Shown here: positions 34,195 to 43,906 of the stretch, in pieces
How positions within the stretch are numbered: position 1 is the stretch's first letter
Layout: each line of letters starts with the position of its first letter
Assembly (NCBI RefSeq): GCF_016185115.1
Contig: NZ_JACPOF010000024.1
Location: 1-64,000, forward strand
DNA length: 64,000 nucleotides
Source of the DNA: Polaromonas sp.
Lineage (GTDB): Bacteria > Pseudomonadota > Gammaproteobacteria > Burkholderiales > Burkholderiaceae_C
Direction: 5' to 3'
Translations under genes and position numbers: made by a program
Notes under the pieces: generated by a model
Databases searched by the model: none
What the model saw: the letters and a program-made list of their open reading frames with translations, nothing else
What the model was told of the DNA's origin: nothing

Positions 34195-36164
34195 GCAACG
34201 CCGCACTCGGCATGACGATGCTCTGCCTCATCGTCGTCGTCATCATGATGGGTTTCCCCACGGCGTTCACGCTGATGGGCCTGGGCATGCTGTTTGGTTA
34301 TGTCGCGTTTTACGACCCTGCCACACCATGGCTGGACAACAGGATTTTTGACCTGATGGTGCAGCGCGCTTTCGGCGCCATGACGAACGAGACTCTTTTA
34401 TCAATACCGCTTTTTGTCCTGATGGGTTACATCATGGAACGAGGCGCACTGGTGGACAAGATGTTCCACAGTGTTCAGCTTGCCTTCCGCAGCGTGCCAG
34501 GCTCGCTCGCCGTGACCACCCTGATCATCTGCACCTTCTGGGGCATTGCAAGCGGCCTGGTCGGTGCGGTGGTGGTGCTGATGGGCGTGATTGCCATGCG
34601 CCCCATGCTCAATGCCGGCTATGACACGCGCCTCGCCGCAGGTGTGATCACCGCTGGCGGCACGCTGGGCATACTCATCCCGCCCTCGGTGATGATCATC
34701 GTTTACGCCGCCGTCGCGGGCCAGTCGGTCGTCAAGCTGTATGCGGCGGCCATGTTTCCAGGCTTCTTCCTGGCGCTGCTCTACCTCATCTACATCATCG
34801 GCTGGGTGCTCATCAACCCCAAAATTGCGCCGAAACTACCACCAGAACAGCAACGTGTGCCGGTCCCGCCCTGGCTTGCCCACATTTCATCGGCCTACTC
34901 ACAGCGCATGCTTCCCGCCCTGGCAATGGCAGTTGCCTCACCAGGCCGGGCCCTGCAGGGTCAGTCCACCGGCAAGCCCATCACCCGCGGCCTGCTGCTG
35001 CGCAGCCTGTCAACCTCGCTGGTACCCGTGGCGCTGACAGCCGTGACGCTCGGTGCCGTCTGGTGGTATGTCGTGATCCACTCGCAGGAAGACAACAATG
35101 CGCCCCAGGTTAGCCTGCAGGCCAAATCCACCATCGCCCCCGGCACAACTGCAGCCCAGCCCGCCGCGCCGGGCAACAGTGTGCAGGAACCACCTGCCAG
35201 TGGCGTGCAGGAACCCGCCGCAGCGTCAGGATTGCAGGAGCCGCCTGCTCAATCCGGGGTCAGCGAACCACCCTCTTCTGACGGCGGGCTGCAGGCGCCG
35301 CCAGGTTCCGCCGACGTGCCGGAGCCCGCCGCAGCCCAGACCGCGAACGAGCCCATGGAGCAACTGGGCGACCCTTCGCAAAAAGGTCCGCAAACGGCGG
35401 CCGTGCCTGAAGTCTTCTACACCGGCTTCTGGATAGCCTGTGGTCTGGCCCTGCTGCTGCTGGCCTGGTATTACTGGCGCTTCGACGCCGAACAGTTTGA
35501 AATCCTGCGCATGCTGATCTCGTCCGTCATGCCGCTGGCCATCCTGACCTTCATGGTGCTGGCGGTGATTTTGTTCGGCATCACCACGGCCACCGAGTCC
35601 GCTGCGGTTGGCGCGGCAGGTGCCTTCCTGATGGCATGGCACGCCGGCACGCTGAACTTCCAGCGCATCAAGGAAGCCGTGTTCCTGACAGCCAAAACAA
35701 CCTCCATGGTGTGCTGGCTGTTTGTGGGCTCTGCCCTGTTCTCGGCCGTGTTCGCCCTGCTGGGCGGGCAGCGTGTGGTGGAGGAATGGGTGCTGTCCAT
35801 GAACCTCACGCCGCTGCAGTTTTTGCTGCTGTCGCAAGCCATCATCTTCATTCTTGGCTGGCCACTGGAGTGGACGGAAATCATCGTGATTTTTGTGCCC
35901 ATCTTCCTGCCGCTGCTGGCGCACTTCCAGATCGACCCCATCCTGTGGGGCGTGCTGGTCTTCGTCAACCTGCAGGCCGCCTTCCTGTCACCACCTGTGG
36001 CCATGTCGGCCTTCTACCTGAAAGGGGTGTCGCCGCCGCATGTGACGATCAACCAGATATTCGCCGGGATGATGCCTTACATGCTCATCGTCATCCTGTG
36101 CATGGTGTTCATGTACATCTGGCCGGGCCTGACGCTGTGGCTGCCAAAATACCTGTATGGATAA
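34191..36164 (+). CDS. TRAP transporter large permease (DctM type) with a Pro/Ala-rich insertion
   Basis: A 657-residue permease, against about 430-440 for a plain DctM. The N-terminal half (1-225) and C-terminal half (about 405-657) contain the usual helices with GGTLGILIPPSVMIIVYA and FVNLQAAFLSPPVAMSAFYL. Between them lie an extra helix (about 275-298), then roughly 100 residues rich in Pro, Ala, Gln and Glu with repeated QEPPA-like units, then another helix beginning VFYTGFWIACGLALLLLAWY. The insertion is in frame and dense in ordinary codons, so it is not a sequencing artefact. It terminates at the hairpin at 36192. Confidence 0.92.
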   Translation: MSNAALGMTMLCLIVVVIMMGFPTAFTLMGLGMLFGYVAFYDPATPWLDNRIFDLMVQRAFGAMTNETLLSIPLFVLMGYIMERGALVDKMFHSVQLAFRSVPGSLAVTTLIICTFWGIASGLVGAVVVLMGVIAMRPMLNAGYDTRLAAGVITAGGTLGILIPPSVMIIVYAAVAGQSVVKLYAAAMFPGFFLALLYLIYIIGWVLINPKIAPKLPPEQQRVPVPPWLAHISSAYSQRMLPALAMAVASPGRALQGQSTGKPITRGLLLRSLSTSLVPVALTAVTLGAVWWYVVIHSQEDNNAPQVSLQAKSTIAPGTTAAQPAAPGNSVQEPPASGVQEPAAASGLQEPPAQSGVSEPPSSDGGLQAPPGSADVPEPAAAQTANEPMEQLGDPSQKGPQTAAVPEVFYTGFWIACGLALLLLAWYYWRFDAEQFEILRMLISSVMPLAILTFMVLAVILFGITTATESAAVGAAGAFLMAWHAGTLNFQRIKEAVFLTAKTTSMVCWLFVGSALFSAVFALLGGQRVVEEWVLSMNLTPLQFLLLSQAIIFILGWPLEWTEIIVIFVPIFLPLLAHFQIDPILWGVLVFVNLQAAFLSPPVAMSAFYLKGVSPPHVTINQIFAGMMPYMLIVILCMVFMYIWPGLTLWLPKYLYG

Positions 36165-36191
36165 ACAAGGTATGCAAGATTATTTCTTTTC

Positions 36192-36215
36192 AGGGCGCGT
36201 AAAGCGCCCTTTTTT
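36192..36215 (+). terminator. Rho-independent terminator of the TRAP operon
   Basis: AGGGCGC, loop GTAAA, GCGCCCT, then TTTTTT: a perfect 7-bp GC stem and T-run 28 bp after the dctM stop. Confidence 0.93.
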
Positions 36216-36233
36216 ATGGCGAAAAGTGTAAGA

Positions 36234-36255
36234 TTGACGTTTACGTAAACGTCAA
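36234..36255. promoter_or_regulatory. 22-bp perfect palindrome upstream of icmF (probable operator)
   Basis: TTGACGT (36234-36240), an 8-bp self-complementary core TTACGTAA, and ACGTCAA form an exact palindrome 75 bp before the icmF ATG. The outer TTGACG could double as a -35 box. It resembles, from memory, MerR-type LiuR sites that control branched-chain amino acid and acyl-CoA catabolism; that matches the role of IcmF. Confidence 0.7.
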
Positions 36256-36330
36256 CATGATCCGATACGGATTATTCACGCCCAAAAAACGCGCCCGCCA
36301 CCCCGGGCACCCCTCTCCGGAGACAAAGAC

Positions 36331-39300
36331 ATGACCGACCTGTCCGCCGAATACAAGGCACTCGCCAACTATCGCCCCACGCACAAGGTGCGTTTTGTCA
36401 CCGCCGCATCCCTGTTTGACGGCCACGACGCCGCCATCAACATCATGCGCCGCATACTGCAGAGCATGGGCGCAGAGGTCATTCACCTGGGCCACAACCG
36501 CAGCGTTGACGAGGTTGTCACGGCTGCGCTGCAGGAAGACGCGCAGGGCATTGCCATCAGCTCCTACCAGGGCGGGCATGTCGAATACTTCAAATACATG
36601 GTTGACCTGCTCAAAAGCCGCGGCGGCGAGCACATCCAGGTGTTTGGCGGCGGCGGCGGCGTCATCGTGCCGCCCGAAATACGCGAACTGCAGGCCTATG
36701 GCGTGGCCCGCATCTTCAGTCCTGAAGACGGCCAAAAGATGGGCCTGGCCGGCATGATCGGCGAGATGGTCATGCGCTGCGACAAGGACCTCACCGGTTT
36801 CGCACCCAAGGACATCAAGGCCATCGAAGGCCATGGCGAGATGAACTGGCGCGCACTGGCGCAGATGATCACCGCGCTTGAAAACGATAAAGCCGACGCC
36901 GGGCTGGTTGAAAAAATCCGCACCCAGGCCGCCACCAAAAACATCCCCGTGCTCGGCATCACGGGCACCGGCGGCGCAGGCAAGTCCTCACTTACAGACG
37001 AGCTGATCCGCCGCTTCCGCCTGGACCAGAACGACAAGCTGCGCATCGCCATCATCAGCATAGACCCGTCACGCCGCAAGAGCGGCGGCGCATTGCTGGG
37101 CGACCGCATCCGCATGAACGCCATCAACCCATGGACTGTTCCCCAGGCAGGCAAGAAAAATGCTGACACTGGTCAACGCGTCTTCATGCGTTCGCTGGCC
37201 ACGCGCGATTTCGGCTCCGAAATCAGCCAGGCCCTGCCTGATGTGATTGCCGCCTGCAAGTGCGCAGCGTTTGACCTGATCGTGGTGGAGACCTCAGGCA
37301 TAGGCCAGGGCGACGCCGCCATCGTGCCGCACGTCGATGTGCCCATGTATGTCATGACGCCCGAGTTCGGTGCCGCCAGCCAGCTTGAAAAAATCGACAT
37401 GCTGGACTTTGCCGAGTTCATCGCCATCAACAAATTTGACCGCAAGGGCTCGCTCGATGCATTGCGCGATGTCGCCAAGCAGGTGCAGCGCAACAAGGAA
37501 GCCTGGACCACGCCGACCGAAAAAATGCCGGTCTTCGGCACCATGGCCGCACGCTTCAACGACGACGGCGTGACGGCCCTCTACCAGGCGCTCAAGCCCC
37601 GGCTGGCAGAACTCGGCCTCAAGCTCGGCGACAGCGCCCTGCCACAGGTGAATGTGCGCCACAGCACCAACCAGACGCCCGTGGTACCCGCCGCGCGCAC
37701 CCGCTATCTGGCCGAGATCAGCGACACGGTACGCGGCTACAAAAAGCGCGCCAGGGCCCAAGCCAAGCTGGCGCGCGAAGTGCAACAGCTTGAATCTGCT
37801 GCAGTCATGCTCAAGGCAGACAAGCCCGAACGCGCCCCTGCAGCCGAGGCCACGCTCGACCTCGCAGTCACGCGCAAGAACCGCATGGACGGCGACGCCA
37901 AAGCGCTGCTGGCCCAGTGGCCCGACATGCAGGCCGCCTACGCCGGTGATGAATACGTGGTGAAGATCCGCGACAAGGAAATCCGCACCGCGCTGACCAC
38001 CAAATCACTCTCGGGCACCACCATACGCAAGGTGGCCCTGCCCCAGTACGAAGACCACGGCGAAATCCTCAAGTGGCTGATGCTGGACAACGTGCCCGGC
38101 AGCTACCCCTACACCGCCGGCACCTTCGCCTTCAAGCGCGAAGGCGAAGACCCGACCCGCATGTTCGCCGGTGAGGGCGACCCTTTCCGCACCAACACCC
38201 GCTTCAAGCTGCTCAGCGAAGGCATGGCCGCCAAGCGCCTGTCCACCGCCTTCGACTCGGTCACGCTCTACGGCAACGACCCGCACCTGCGGCCCGACAT
38301 CTACGGCAAGGTCGGCAACTCGGGCGTGTCCATCGCCACGCTGGACGACATGAAGGTGCTGTACGACGGTTTTGATTTGTGCAACCCGTCGACCTCGGTG
38401 TCCATGACCATCAACGGCCCGGCGCCGTCCATCCTGGCGATGTTCATGAACACTGCCATCGACCAGAACCTGGACAAGTTCAAAAAAGACAACGGCCGCG
38501 ACCCGACGGCGACCGAGGCCGCAAAGATCCGCGAATGGGTGCAGGAGAACGTGCGCGGCACCGTGCAGGCCGACATCCTGAAAGAAGACCAGGGCCAGAA
38601 CACCTGCATCTTCTCGACCGAGTTCAGCCTCAAGGTGATGGGCGACATCGCCCAGTACTTTGTGCACAACAAGGTGCGCAATTTCTACAGCGTCTCGATC
38701 AGCGGTTACCACATTGCAGAAGCAGGTGCCAACCCGATATCGCAACTGGCCTTCACGCTGTCCAACGGCTTCACCTTCGTCGAAGCCTACCTGGCGCGCG
38801 GCATGCACATCGACGACTTCGCGCCCAACCTCTCCTTCTTCTTCAGCAACGGCATGGACCCCGAATACACCGTGATGGGCCGCGTGGCGCGCCGCATCTG
38901 GGCCGTGGCGATGAAGGAGAAATACGGCGCCAACGAGCGCAGCCAGAAGCTGAAATACCACATCCAGACATCAGGTCGCAGCCTGCACGCGCAAGAAATC
39001 CAGTTCAACGACATCCGCACCACGCTGCAGGCGTTGATCGCGATTTACGACAACTGCAACTCGCTGCACACCAACGCATTTGATGAAGCCATCACCACGC
39101 CGACCGAAGAATCGGTGCGTCGCGCCATGGCCATCCAGCTCATCATCAACCGTGAATGGGGCCTGGCCAAAAACGAAAACCCCTCACAGGGCGCCTTCAT
39201 CATTGAAGAACTGACCGAACTCCTCGAGGAAGCCGTACTGCTGGAGTTCGAGCGCATTGCCGAACGCGGCGGCGTGCTGGGGGCGATGGAGACCGGCTAC

Positions 39301-39654
39301 CAGCGCGGCCGCATCCAGGACGAGTCCATGCACTACGAGATGCTGAAACACACGGGCGAACTGCCCATCATTGGCGTCAACACCTTCCGCAACCCGCACG
39401 GCGACGCGGTGCAGGACAAGCTGGAACTGGCCCGTTCGACCGACGAAGAAAAACAGAACCAGCTCAAGCGCCTGGATGCCTTCCACGCCCTGCATGCGAA
39501 GGAATCACCTGCCATGCTCAAGCGCCTGCAGCAGGCCGTGATTGAAAACCTCAACGTGTTTGAAGTACTGATGGACGCGGTGCGCGTCTGCTCACTGGGC
39601 CAGATCACCAATGCGCTGTTTGAAGTCGGTGGGCAGTATCGGCGAAATATGTGA
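36331..39654 (+). CDS. icmF: Fused isobutyryl-CoA mutase (IcmF)
   Basis: A 1107-residue three-module protein. Residues about 18-150 form the B12-binding domain with [17 protein letters not shown] (base-off His32). Residues about 195-460 are the MeaB-like G-protein chaperone with P-loop [13 protein letters not shown] (209-221) and INKFDRKG. Residues about 540-1107 are the mutase barrel ([44 protein letters not shown]). IcmF interconverts isobutyryl-CoA and n-butyryl-CoA, and some members isovaleryl/pivalyl-CoA, with adenosylcobalamin and GTP-driven repair. GGAGAC precedes ATG 36331. It is transcribed alone, from behind a 22-bp palindrome. Confidence 0.95.
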   Translation: MTDLSAEYKALANYRPTHKVRFVTAASLFDGHDAAINIMRRILQSMGAEVIHLGHNRSVDEVVTAALQEDAQGIAISSYQGGHVEYFKYMVDLLKSRGGEHIQVFGGGGGVIVPPEIRELQAYGVARIFSPEDGQKMGLAGMIGEMVMRCDKDLTGFAPKDIKAIEGHGEMNWRALAQMITALENDKADAGLVEKIRTQAATKNIPVLGITGTGGAGKSSLTDELIRRFRLDQNDKLRIAIISIDPSRRKSGGALLGDRIRMNAINPWTVPQAGKKNADTGQRVFMRSLATRDFGSEISQALPDVIAACKCAAFDLIVVETSGIGQGDAAIVPHVDVPMYVMTPEFGAASQLEKIDMLDFAEFIAINKFDRKGSLDALRDVAKQVQRNKEAWTTPTEKMPVFGTMAARFNDDGVTALYQALKPRLAELGLKLGDSALPQVNVRHSTNQTPVVPAARTRYLAEISDTVRGYKKRARAQAKLAREVQQLESAAVMLKADKPERAPAAEATLDLAVTRKNRMDGDAKALLAQWPDMQAAYAGDEYVVKIRDKEIRTALTTKSLSGTTIRKVALPQYEDHGEILKWLMLDNVPGSYPYTAGTFAFKREGEDPTRMFAGEGDPFRTNTRFKLLSEGMAAKRLSTAFDSVTLYGNDPHLRPDIYGKVGNSGVSIATLDDMKVLYDGFDLCNPSTSVSMTINGPAPSILAMFMNTAIDQNLDKFKKDNGRDPTATEAAKIREWVQENVRGTVQADILKEDQGQNTCIFSTEFSLKVMGDIAQYFVHNKVRNFYSVSISGYHIAEAGANPISQLAFTLSNGFTFVEAYLARGMHIDDFAPNLSFFFSNGMDPEYTVMGRVARRIWAVAMKEKYGANERSQKLKYHIQTSGRSLHAQEIQFNDIRTTLQALIAIYDNCNSLHTNAFDEAITTPTEESVRRAMAIQLIINREWGLAKNENPSQGAFIIEELTELLEEAVLLEFERIAERGGVLGAMETGYQRGRIQDESMHYEMLKHTGELPIIGVNTFRNPHGDAVQDKLELARSTDEEKQNQLKRLDAFHALHAKESPAMLKRLQQAVIENLNVFEVLMDAVRVCSLGQITNALFEVGGQYRRNM

Positions 39655-39725
39655 CTTTGTGGGGCAGCCGGGTAGTGTCAAGGGAGTACTCTCAGAGGGG
39701 CCGAGATAGTTATCCTGGTTCCCCG

Positions 39726-40205
39726 TCAATGAAGCGTTGAGCCTGGCACCGCTGGCCACTCGCGTAACACGTAGGTGCCTGGATGCGCCGGATCAGGCAA
39801 ATGCGCATAGACCGTTTTGCCTGCGAAGTTCTTCTCGACCACTTCCTTGACCGTTTCTTCAAGCTGGCCGAAAGGCGCGATTGCATCGATCAGCCAGACT
39901 TCCTCACCAGACCTCCATTCGTGAGGCGCTATTTTGGATTGTGTTGAGCGCAACCGTTGTGCGACCTCCGGACTGACCAAAGCCCAGGTGACAAAAGCAT
40001 AGGGCAAGCCACCCTTGGTATAAAGCCGGTACTGATCCAGCACGACGGGCGGGAGCAAGGCCCAATCAATGTCTCCGACCAACATGAACTTCTTGACAGG
40101 GTCTCTGGCATATAGCCACATGGCCGGGCCAAGAATGGGCAGCTTGGCTAATGCGTCTTTGGCCTGGTCTAGTGCCGCCAGAGCTTCGGCGTTTTTATCT
40201 GTCAT
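39726..40205 (-). CDS. HlyC/RtxC-like toxin-activating lysine acyltransferase, catalytic His replaced
   Basis: A 159-residue member of the HlyC family, which acylates lysines of RTX toxins using acyl-ACP. LPILGPAMWLYARDPVKKFM aligns without gaps with HlyC LEVLGHVSWLWASSPLHRNW (recalled sequence); PYAFVTWALVSPEVAQRL and HEWRSGEEVWLIDAIAPFGQ also match, with D107 corresponding to the HlyC catalytic Asp. The HlyC His23 position is Lys38 here. No RTX toxin or type I secretion gene is adjacent, so substrate and activity are open. GC content looks lower than neighbours and no clear ribosome site is present, hinting at acquisition. Confidence 0.82.
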   Translation of the reverse strand: MTDKNAEALAALDQAKDALAKLPILGPAMWLYARDPVKKFMLVGDIDWALLPPVVLDQYRLYTKGGLPYAFVTWALVSPEVAQRLRSTQSKIAPHEWRSGEEVWLIDAIAPFGQLEETVKEVVEKNFAGKTVYAHLPDPAHPGTYVLREWPAVPGSTLH

Positions 40206-40331
40206 ATTTACTGCGTATTTCGTTATTGAGTTATCCGAACCGGGAGTAAGGAATTAACCAATTCTGGCCCAAACAACTCATCGGAGAATTTGCTTCAGCT
40301 CAGGAGCAGCGTCACGCAACAATTCGACACT

Positions 40332-40817
40332 ATGGACAGTGACAAACCCGACCCGCCAGCACCAGCCGTCAGCAACGCCTGGCTCTTGCATTGCGACGGC
40401 AGTGCGTTCCCGAATCCGGGCAATATGGGTTTGGGTGCAATCCTGATTGGGCCTGATGGCACACGCCACACGCTGTCGGAGACAGCCACCGGCAAGGGCT
40501 GCAATAACGAAGCCGAAGCGCGCGCCATGATGGCGGCGCTGCATGAGGCGAAACGCCTGGGCGCGGACTGCGTGCGCATCCACAGCGACAGCCGCGTGGT
40601 GGTGGACCAGCTCACCGGCGATGGCGGGCAGCCGATTGAGCGGCTGGATGCCCTGTTCACGGAAATGCGCGCGCAGCTGGCAGCGTTCAGCGGCAGCACC
40701 GTGAAGTGGATACCCCAGCACCGCAACAGCGAGGCCGACGCGCTGGCGCGCAACGCAGCGGGCCTGCCGCCCCGGCCCATCGCCAAACCCGGCAAGGGCC
40801 GCAAGCGCAAGGGCTGA
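40332..40817 (+). CDS. Ribonuclease HI family protein
   Basis: A 161-residue RNase H fold. LLHCDGSAFPNPGNMGLGAI has the first catalytic Asp, NNEAEARAMMAAL the Glu, IHSDSRVVVDQLTG the second Asp, and QHRNSEADALARNAAG the last Asp. It degrades the RNA strand of RNA-DNA hybrids. The pattern is that of the ribonuclease HI/ YpdQ-like branch, not the housekeeping RnhA. ATG 40332 begins MDSDKPD; the frame is open to 40290. It ends in a basic GKGRKRKG tail. Confidence 0.88.
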   Translation: MDSDKPDPPAPAVSNAWLLHCDGSAFPNPGNMGLGAILIGPDGTRHTLSETATGKGCNNEAEARAMMAALHEAKRLGADCVRIHSDSRVVVDQLTGDGGQPIERLDALFTEMRAQLAAFSGSTVKWIPQHRNSEADALARNAAGLPPRPIAKPGKGRKRKG

Positions 40818-40836
40818 ACCCTGCGGGATCAAGCGC

Positions 40837-40860
40837 AAATGTAAAGTCAACTTTACATTT
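40837..40860. promoter_or_regulatory. 24-bp near-perfect palindrome (AAATGTAAAGT arms)
   Basis: AAATGTAAAGT, central CA, ACTTTACATTT: 11-bp perfect arms with a 2-bp centre, 20 bp after the RNase HI stop. A 2-nt loop makes a hairpin unlikely, so this looks like a protein-binding dyad, yet it lies between convergent genes. No T-run is present. Confidence 0.5.
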
Positions 40861-40885
40861 TCAGATGCCGCCGTAACCGAAGGCC

Positions 40886-40986
40886 TTCAAAAAAGCCGTC
40901 ACAAGCCTTTTTTGACCATTTTCATGGGTCAAAACAGGCTGTAGACCAATAAATACGAGCATGAGCAGCTACAAATACGATAGCAT
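40886..40986. repeat. Dispersed intergenic repeat, family 2, copy B
   Basis: Contains TTTTGACCATTTTCATGGGTC (short hairpin) and AGGCTGTAGACCAATAAATAC followed by GAGCATGAGCAGCTACAAAT. It shares order and spacing with 14591-14672 and with the reverse complement of 55711-55800. As with copy A it abuts the end of a minus-strand gene. Confidence 0.6.
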
Positions 40987-40999
40987 CTCCAGCGTCATG

Positions 41000-42967
41000 T
41001 CAGTTGTCCAGCACAAGCTGCAGGGCCCTGACTGCCTCAGGATTGGACAGTGATGAGAGGTCACCGGGGCTGTCGCCGCACACCAGCGCACGAACGACAC
41101 GGCGCATGATCTTCATGTTGCGTGTCTTGGGCAGGTCGCCAACCAGCAAGACCTGCCGGGGCCGGTAGGAACTGCCCATGCCTTGCACCACCGCCTCAGC
41201 CAGTTCCCGCTCCAGCGCAGCGTCCGCCGGCACGCCCGGCATGGGCACGCAGACGCAGACGATGGCGGAGCCCTTGAGCTCATCCGGCACGCCGATGACG
41301 GCGGCTTCCGAGATCTTTCCGGTGGCGGTCAGCAGAGTCTCTATTTCCGAAGGGCCGGTGCGCTTGCCGGATATCTTGATGGTGTCGTCGCTGCGGCCAA
41401 GGATGTAATAAAGGCCGTCCGCATCGCGCATGGCCAGGTCACCGTGGACCCACAGGCCGGGAATGGTGCGCCAGTAGCTGTCAAGGTAACGCTCTTCATC
41501 GCGCCACAGGCTCTTGGTCATTCCGATGTTGGGATTGAACAGGGCAAGTTCACCTATCTGTCCGTCCACCACCGGTTTGCCGCTGCTGTCGACAATAGCC
41601 ACGCCGGCCCCCAGCCCGCGCAGGTCGAAAGAGCCGGGCCGTAGCGGCCCATGCAGGGTGCCGACGAAGTTGCAGCCACCGACTTCGGTGCCGCCCACGA
41701 TGTTGAGGAAGGGCAGCTTGCGCTTGCAGACATGCTCGAAAAACCAGTGCCAGGGGGCGTGTGTCCAGACCTCACCGGCCGACACCGTGACGCGCAGGGC
41801 AGACAGGTCGTAGCGCCCGACTTCCTCGTCACCGTTGCGCATCAGGCTGCGTATCAGGGTGGGTGCAACGCCTACGTAGGTCACCTTGTGGTTCTGCAGC
41901 AGGCGCCAGAAGCGGCCGCTGTCGGGGTAATCGGGCGTGCCCTCGGCCACCAGCAGGCTGCCGCCGAAATAGGCCGGTATGCATGCGCACATCGCGCCCA
42001 CCATCCAGCCCATGTCACTCATGAAAAAGAAGCGGTCGCTGGCCCTGAAGTCGGCACAGATGTGCATGTCGCGCGTCACCATAGACGCCAGAAAGCCCAC
42101 ATGGGTCCACACACAACCCTTGGGTTTTCCGGTCGTGCCCGATGTGTAGAGCAGCACCGACGGCGCTTCCGCATCCATCTCGGCCGTGACCATGTCGGTC
42201 GGCTGTGGTCGCACGGCGGTGGACCAGTCATGATCGCGCCCGGCGTTCATCGCGCACTCCGCTGCATCACCCAGGTGGCGAAGCACCAGCACAGTCCTGA
42301 CGCTAGACACGGACAGCAAGGCTTCGTCCAGCACGGGTTTCATCAACGCGGGCGAGCCGCGCCGCCAGGTTCCATCGACCGTCAGCACGGCTTTGGCCTC
42401 GCCGTCGTTCAGGCGTGCAATCAGCGGCTGCGGTCCGAAGCCCGAGAACAGCGGCATCACGATGGCGCCTATCTTCAACACGGCAAAAAAGGCGATAAAG
42501 GTCTCCGGCAGGTTGGGCATGAAGAGGCCCACGCGGTCGCCCCTGCCTATGCCCAGGGCCTGAAGCGCTCCCGCCAGCCGGCAGACTTCTGCGTCAAATT
42601 CGCGGTAAGTCAGAGTGCGCTGCGCCTGCGGGTCTTCGCCCTCCCATACCAGGTAGGTCTGGTCCCAGGTTGGCGTTCCACGGTGCCTGTCGAGGCAGTT
42701 GAGCACGATGTTGGTCGTGCCGCCCACGCACCAGCTGGCCCGCTCTATGCCGGCGGAGGTGTCCAGCATCTGCGTCCAAGGTTTGTAGAAACGGAAGTCG
42801 CAAAAATCCATCACCTGCTGCATCAACCAGGCTGGATCGGCATCGGCGTGTTCACTGAGGGACGCCAGGTCTGCCTCGCCGGTTTTTTCAAGGAAGGCGC
42901 CGAGGTTGGAGCCAGCCATGCCTTCGGCCGACGGCAGCCATTCAAACGGGGGTTTTGTGAAGCTCAC
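41000..42967 (-). CDS. AMP-dependent acyl-CoA synthetase (acetyl/acetoacetyl-CoA synthetase-like)
   Basis: About 655 residues of the ANL superfamily. The phosphate loop is LLYTSGTTGKPKG, followed by NIVGGTEVGG, LWVHGDLAMRDADGLYYILG (adenine/ribose Asp), and the C-terminal lid lysine in LPKTRNMKIMRRVV. It activates a carboxylic acid to an acyl-CoA via acyl-AMP. The frame opens at GTG 43012, but GTG 42967 has AGAGGA five bases upstream and begins VSFTKPPFEWLPS; I prefer it. Last gene of the eight-gene catabolic operon divergent from two IclR genes. Substrate unknown. Confidence 0.85.
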   Translation of the reverse strand: MSFTKPPFEWLPSAEGMAGSNLGAFLEKTGEADLASLSEHADADPAWLMQQVMDFCDFRFYKPWTQMLDTSAGIERASWCVGGTTNIVLNCLDRHRGTPTWDQTYLVWEGEDPQAQRTLTYREFDAEVCRLAGALQALGIGRGDRVGLFMPNLPETFIAFFAVLKIGAIVMPLFSGFGPQPLIARLNDGEAKAVLTVDGTWRRGSPALMKPVLDEALLSVSSVRTVLVLRHLGDAAECAMNAGRDHDWSTAVRPQPTDMVTAEMDAEAPSVLLYTSGTTGKPKGCVWTHVGFLASMVTRDMHICADFRASDRFFFMSDMGWMVGAMCACIPAYFGGSLLVAEGTPDYPDSGRFWRLLQNHKVTYVGVAPTLIRSLMRNGDEEVGRYDLSALRVTVSAGEVWTHAPWHWFFEHVCKRKLPFLNIVGGTEVGGCNFVGTLHGPLRPGSFDLRGLGAGVAIVDSSGKPVVDGQIGELALFNPNIGMTKSLWRDEERYLDSYWRTIPGLWVHGDLAMRDADGLYYILGRSDDTIKISGKRTGPSEIETLLTATGKISEAAVIGVPDELKGSAIVCVCVPMPGVPADAALERELAEAVVQGMGSSYRPRQVLLVGDLPKTRNMKIMRRVVRALVCGDSPGDLSSLSNPEAVRALQLVLDN

Positions 42968-43036
42968 CGATGTCCTCTTTGCCTGGTCATTGCTGTCGCG
43001 CTTCCTTGCCACCCTTGTTGCCGGCCGGCGCGTACA

Positions 43037-43840
43037 TCACCGCCGGGCCGAAGGGAAGTTGGGCGCGCGTTTTTCGCGCACGGCGGCCACGCCCTCTGCC
43101 GCGTCCTCACCCAGGAAGCACAGCATCTCCATGGCCAGCGAGCTTTCAAATATCGGGCGTGCCATGTTCATCCACCCGTTCAGCGAGCGTTTTGTCAGGC
43201 GTATCGCCTGCTGGCTTCCCATGGCCAGCTTGTTGGCCACTGCCATCGCCTTGTCCATCAGCTCGGCGCGCGGCACGCACAGGCTGACGAGGCCAATGCG
43301 CTCAGCCTCCTTGCCATTGATGAAGTCGCCGGTCAGCAGGTAGTACTTGGCCTTGGCAAGCCCGCACAGCAGTGGCCAGCAGATCGCGGCATGGTCGCCG
43401 GCGGCAACGCCTATCTTGACGTGGCCGTCTGTAACCCTGGCCTCTTCCGCCATGATGCTGATGTCAGCCAGAAAGGCAACAGCCAGCCCTGCGCCCACGG
43501 CGACTCCATTGATGGCCGAGATGATGGGCTTGTCGCAGGCCATCATGTTGTAGACCACTTCCGATGCCTCAGTCAGCGTTGTGGCCACAACCGCCGGGTT
43601 GCCAACCATGGTGGAGACCCACTCCAGGTCGCCGCCTGCAGAAAATGCCTGATCGCCGGCGCCGGTGATGACCGCGACCTTGGTCTCGGCATCGTCCGTG
43701 ACGGCCGCCCAGACCTTGGTCAGCTCCCAGTGCAACCGCGCATTGGTGGCATTGAACACCTCGGGCCGGTTGATGGTGATGAGCAAGACGCCCTGGGGTT
43801 TGCGCTCGAATTTCAGGAACTGGAAATCATCAAAAGTCAT
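43037..43840 (-). CDS. Enoyl-CoA hydratase/isomerase family protein
   Basis: A 267-residue crotonase-fold protein. [20 protein letters not shown], the oxyanion-hole loops [21 protein letters not shown] and [20 protein letters not shown], and a trimerisation region are typical. The second catalytic Glu of classical hydratases sits in a segment reading [13 protein letters not shown] here (Asp in place of Glu), so isomerase, hydratase or other crotonase chemistry is possible. It lies in the operon between the DUF35 protein and the CoA ligase. Confidence 0.88.
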   Translation of the reverse strand: MTFDDFQFLKFERKPQGVLLITINRPEVFNATNARLHWELTKVWAAVTDDAETKVAVITGAGDQAFSAGGDLEWVSTMVGNPAVVATTLTEASEVVYNMMACDKPIISAINGVAVGAGLAVAFLADISIMAEEARVTDGHVKIGVAAGDHAAICWPLLCGLAKAKYYLLTGDFINGKEAERIGLVSLCVPRAELMDKAMAVANKLAMGSQQAIRLTKRSLNGWMNMARPIFESSLAMEMLCFLGEDAAEGVAAVREKRAPNFPSARR

Positions 43841-43906
43841 TGCATATCCTTGGCGGTCGGTCTTTTAAGAAAATGGCAAGCCGGCATCAACAAGAGTCCA
43901 GCAACC

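Noticed and set aside
40290..40331. Upstream start for the RNase HI gene
   Set aside because: The extra 14 residues precede MDSDKPD without a ribosome site or similarity to the fold.
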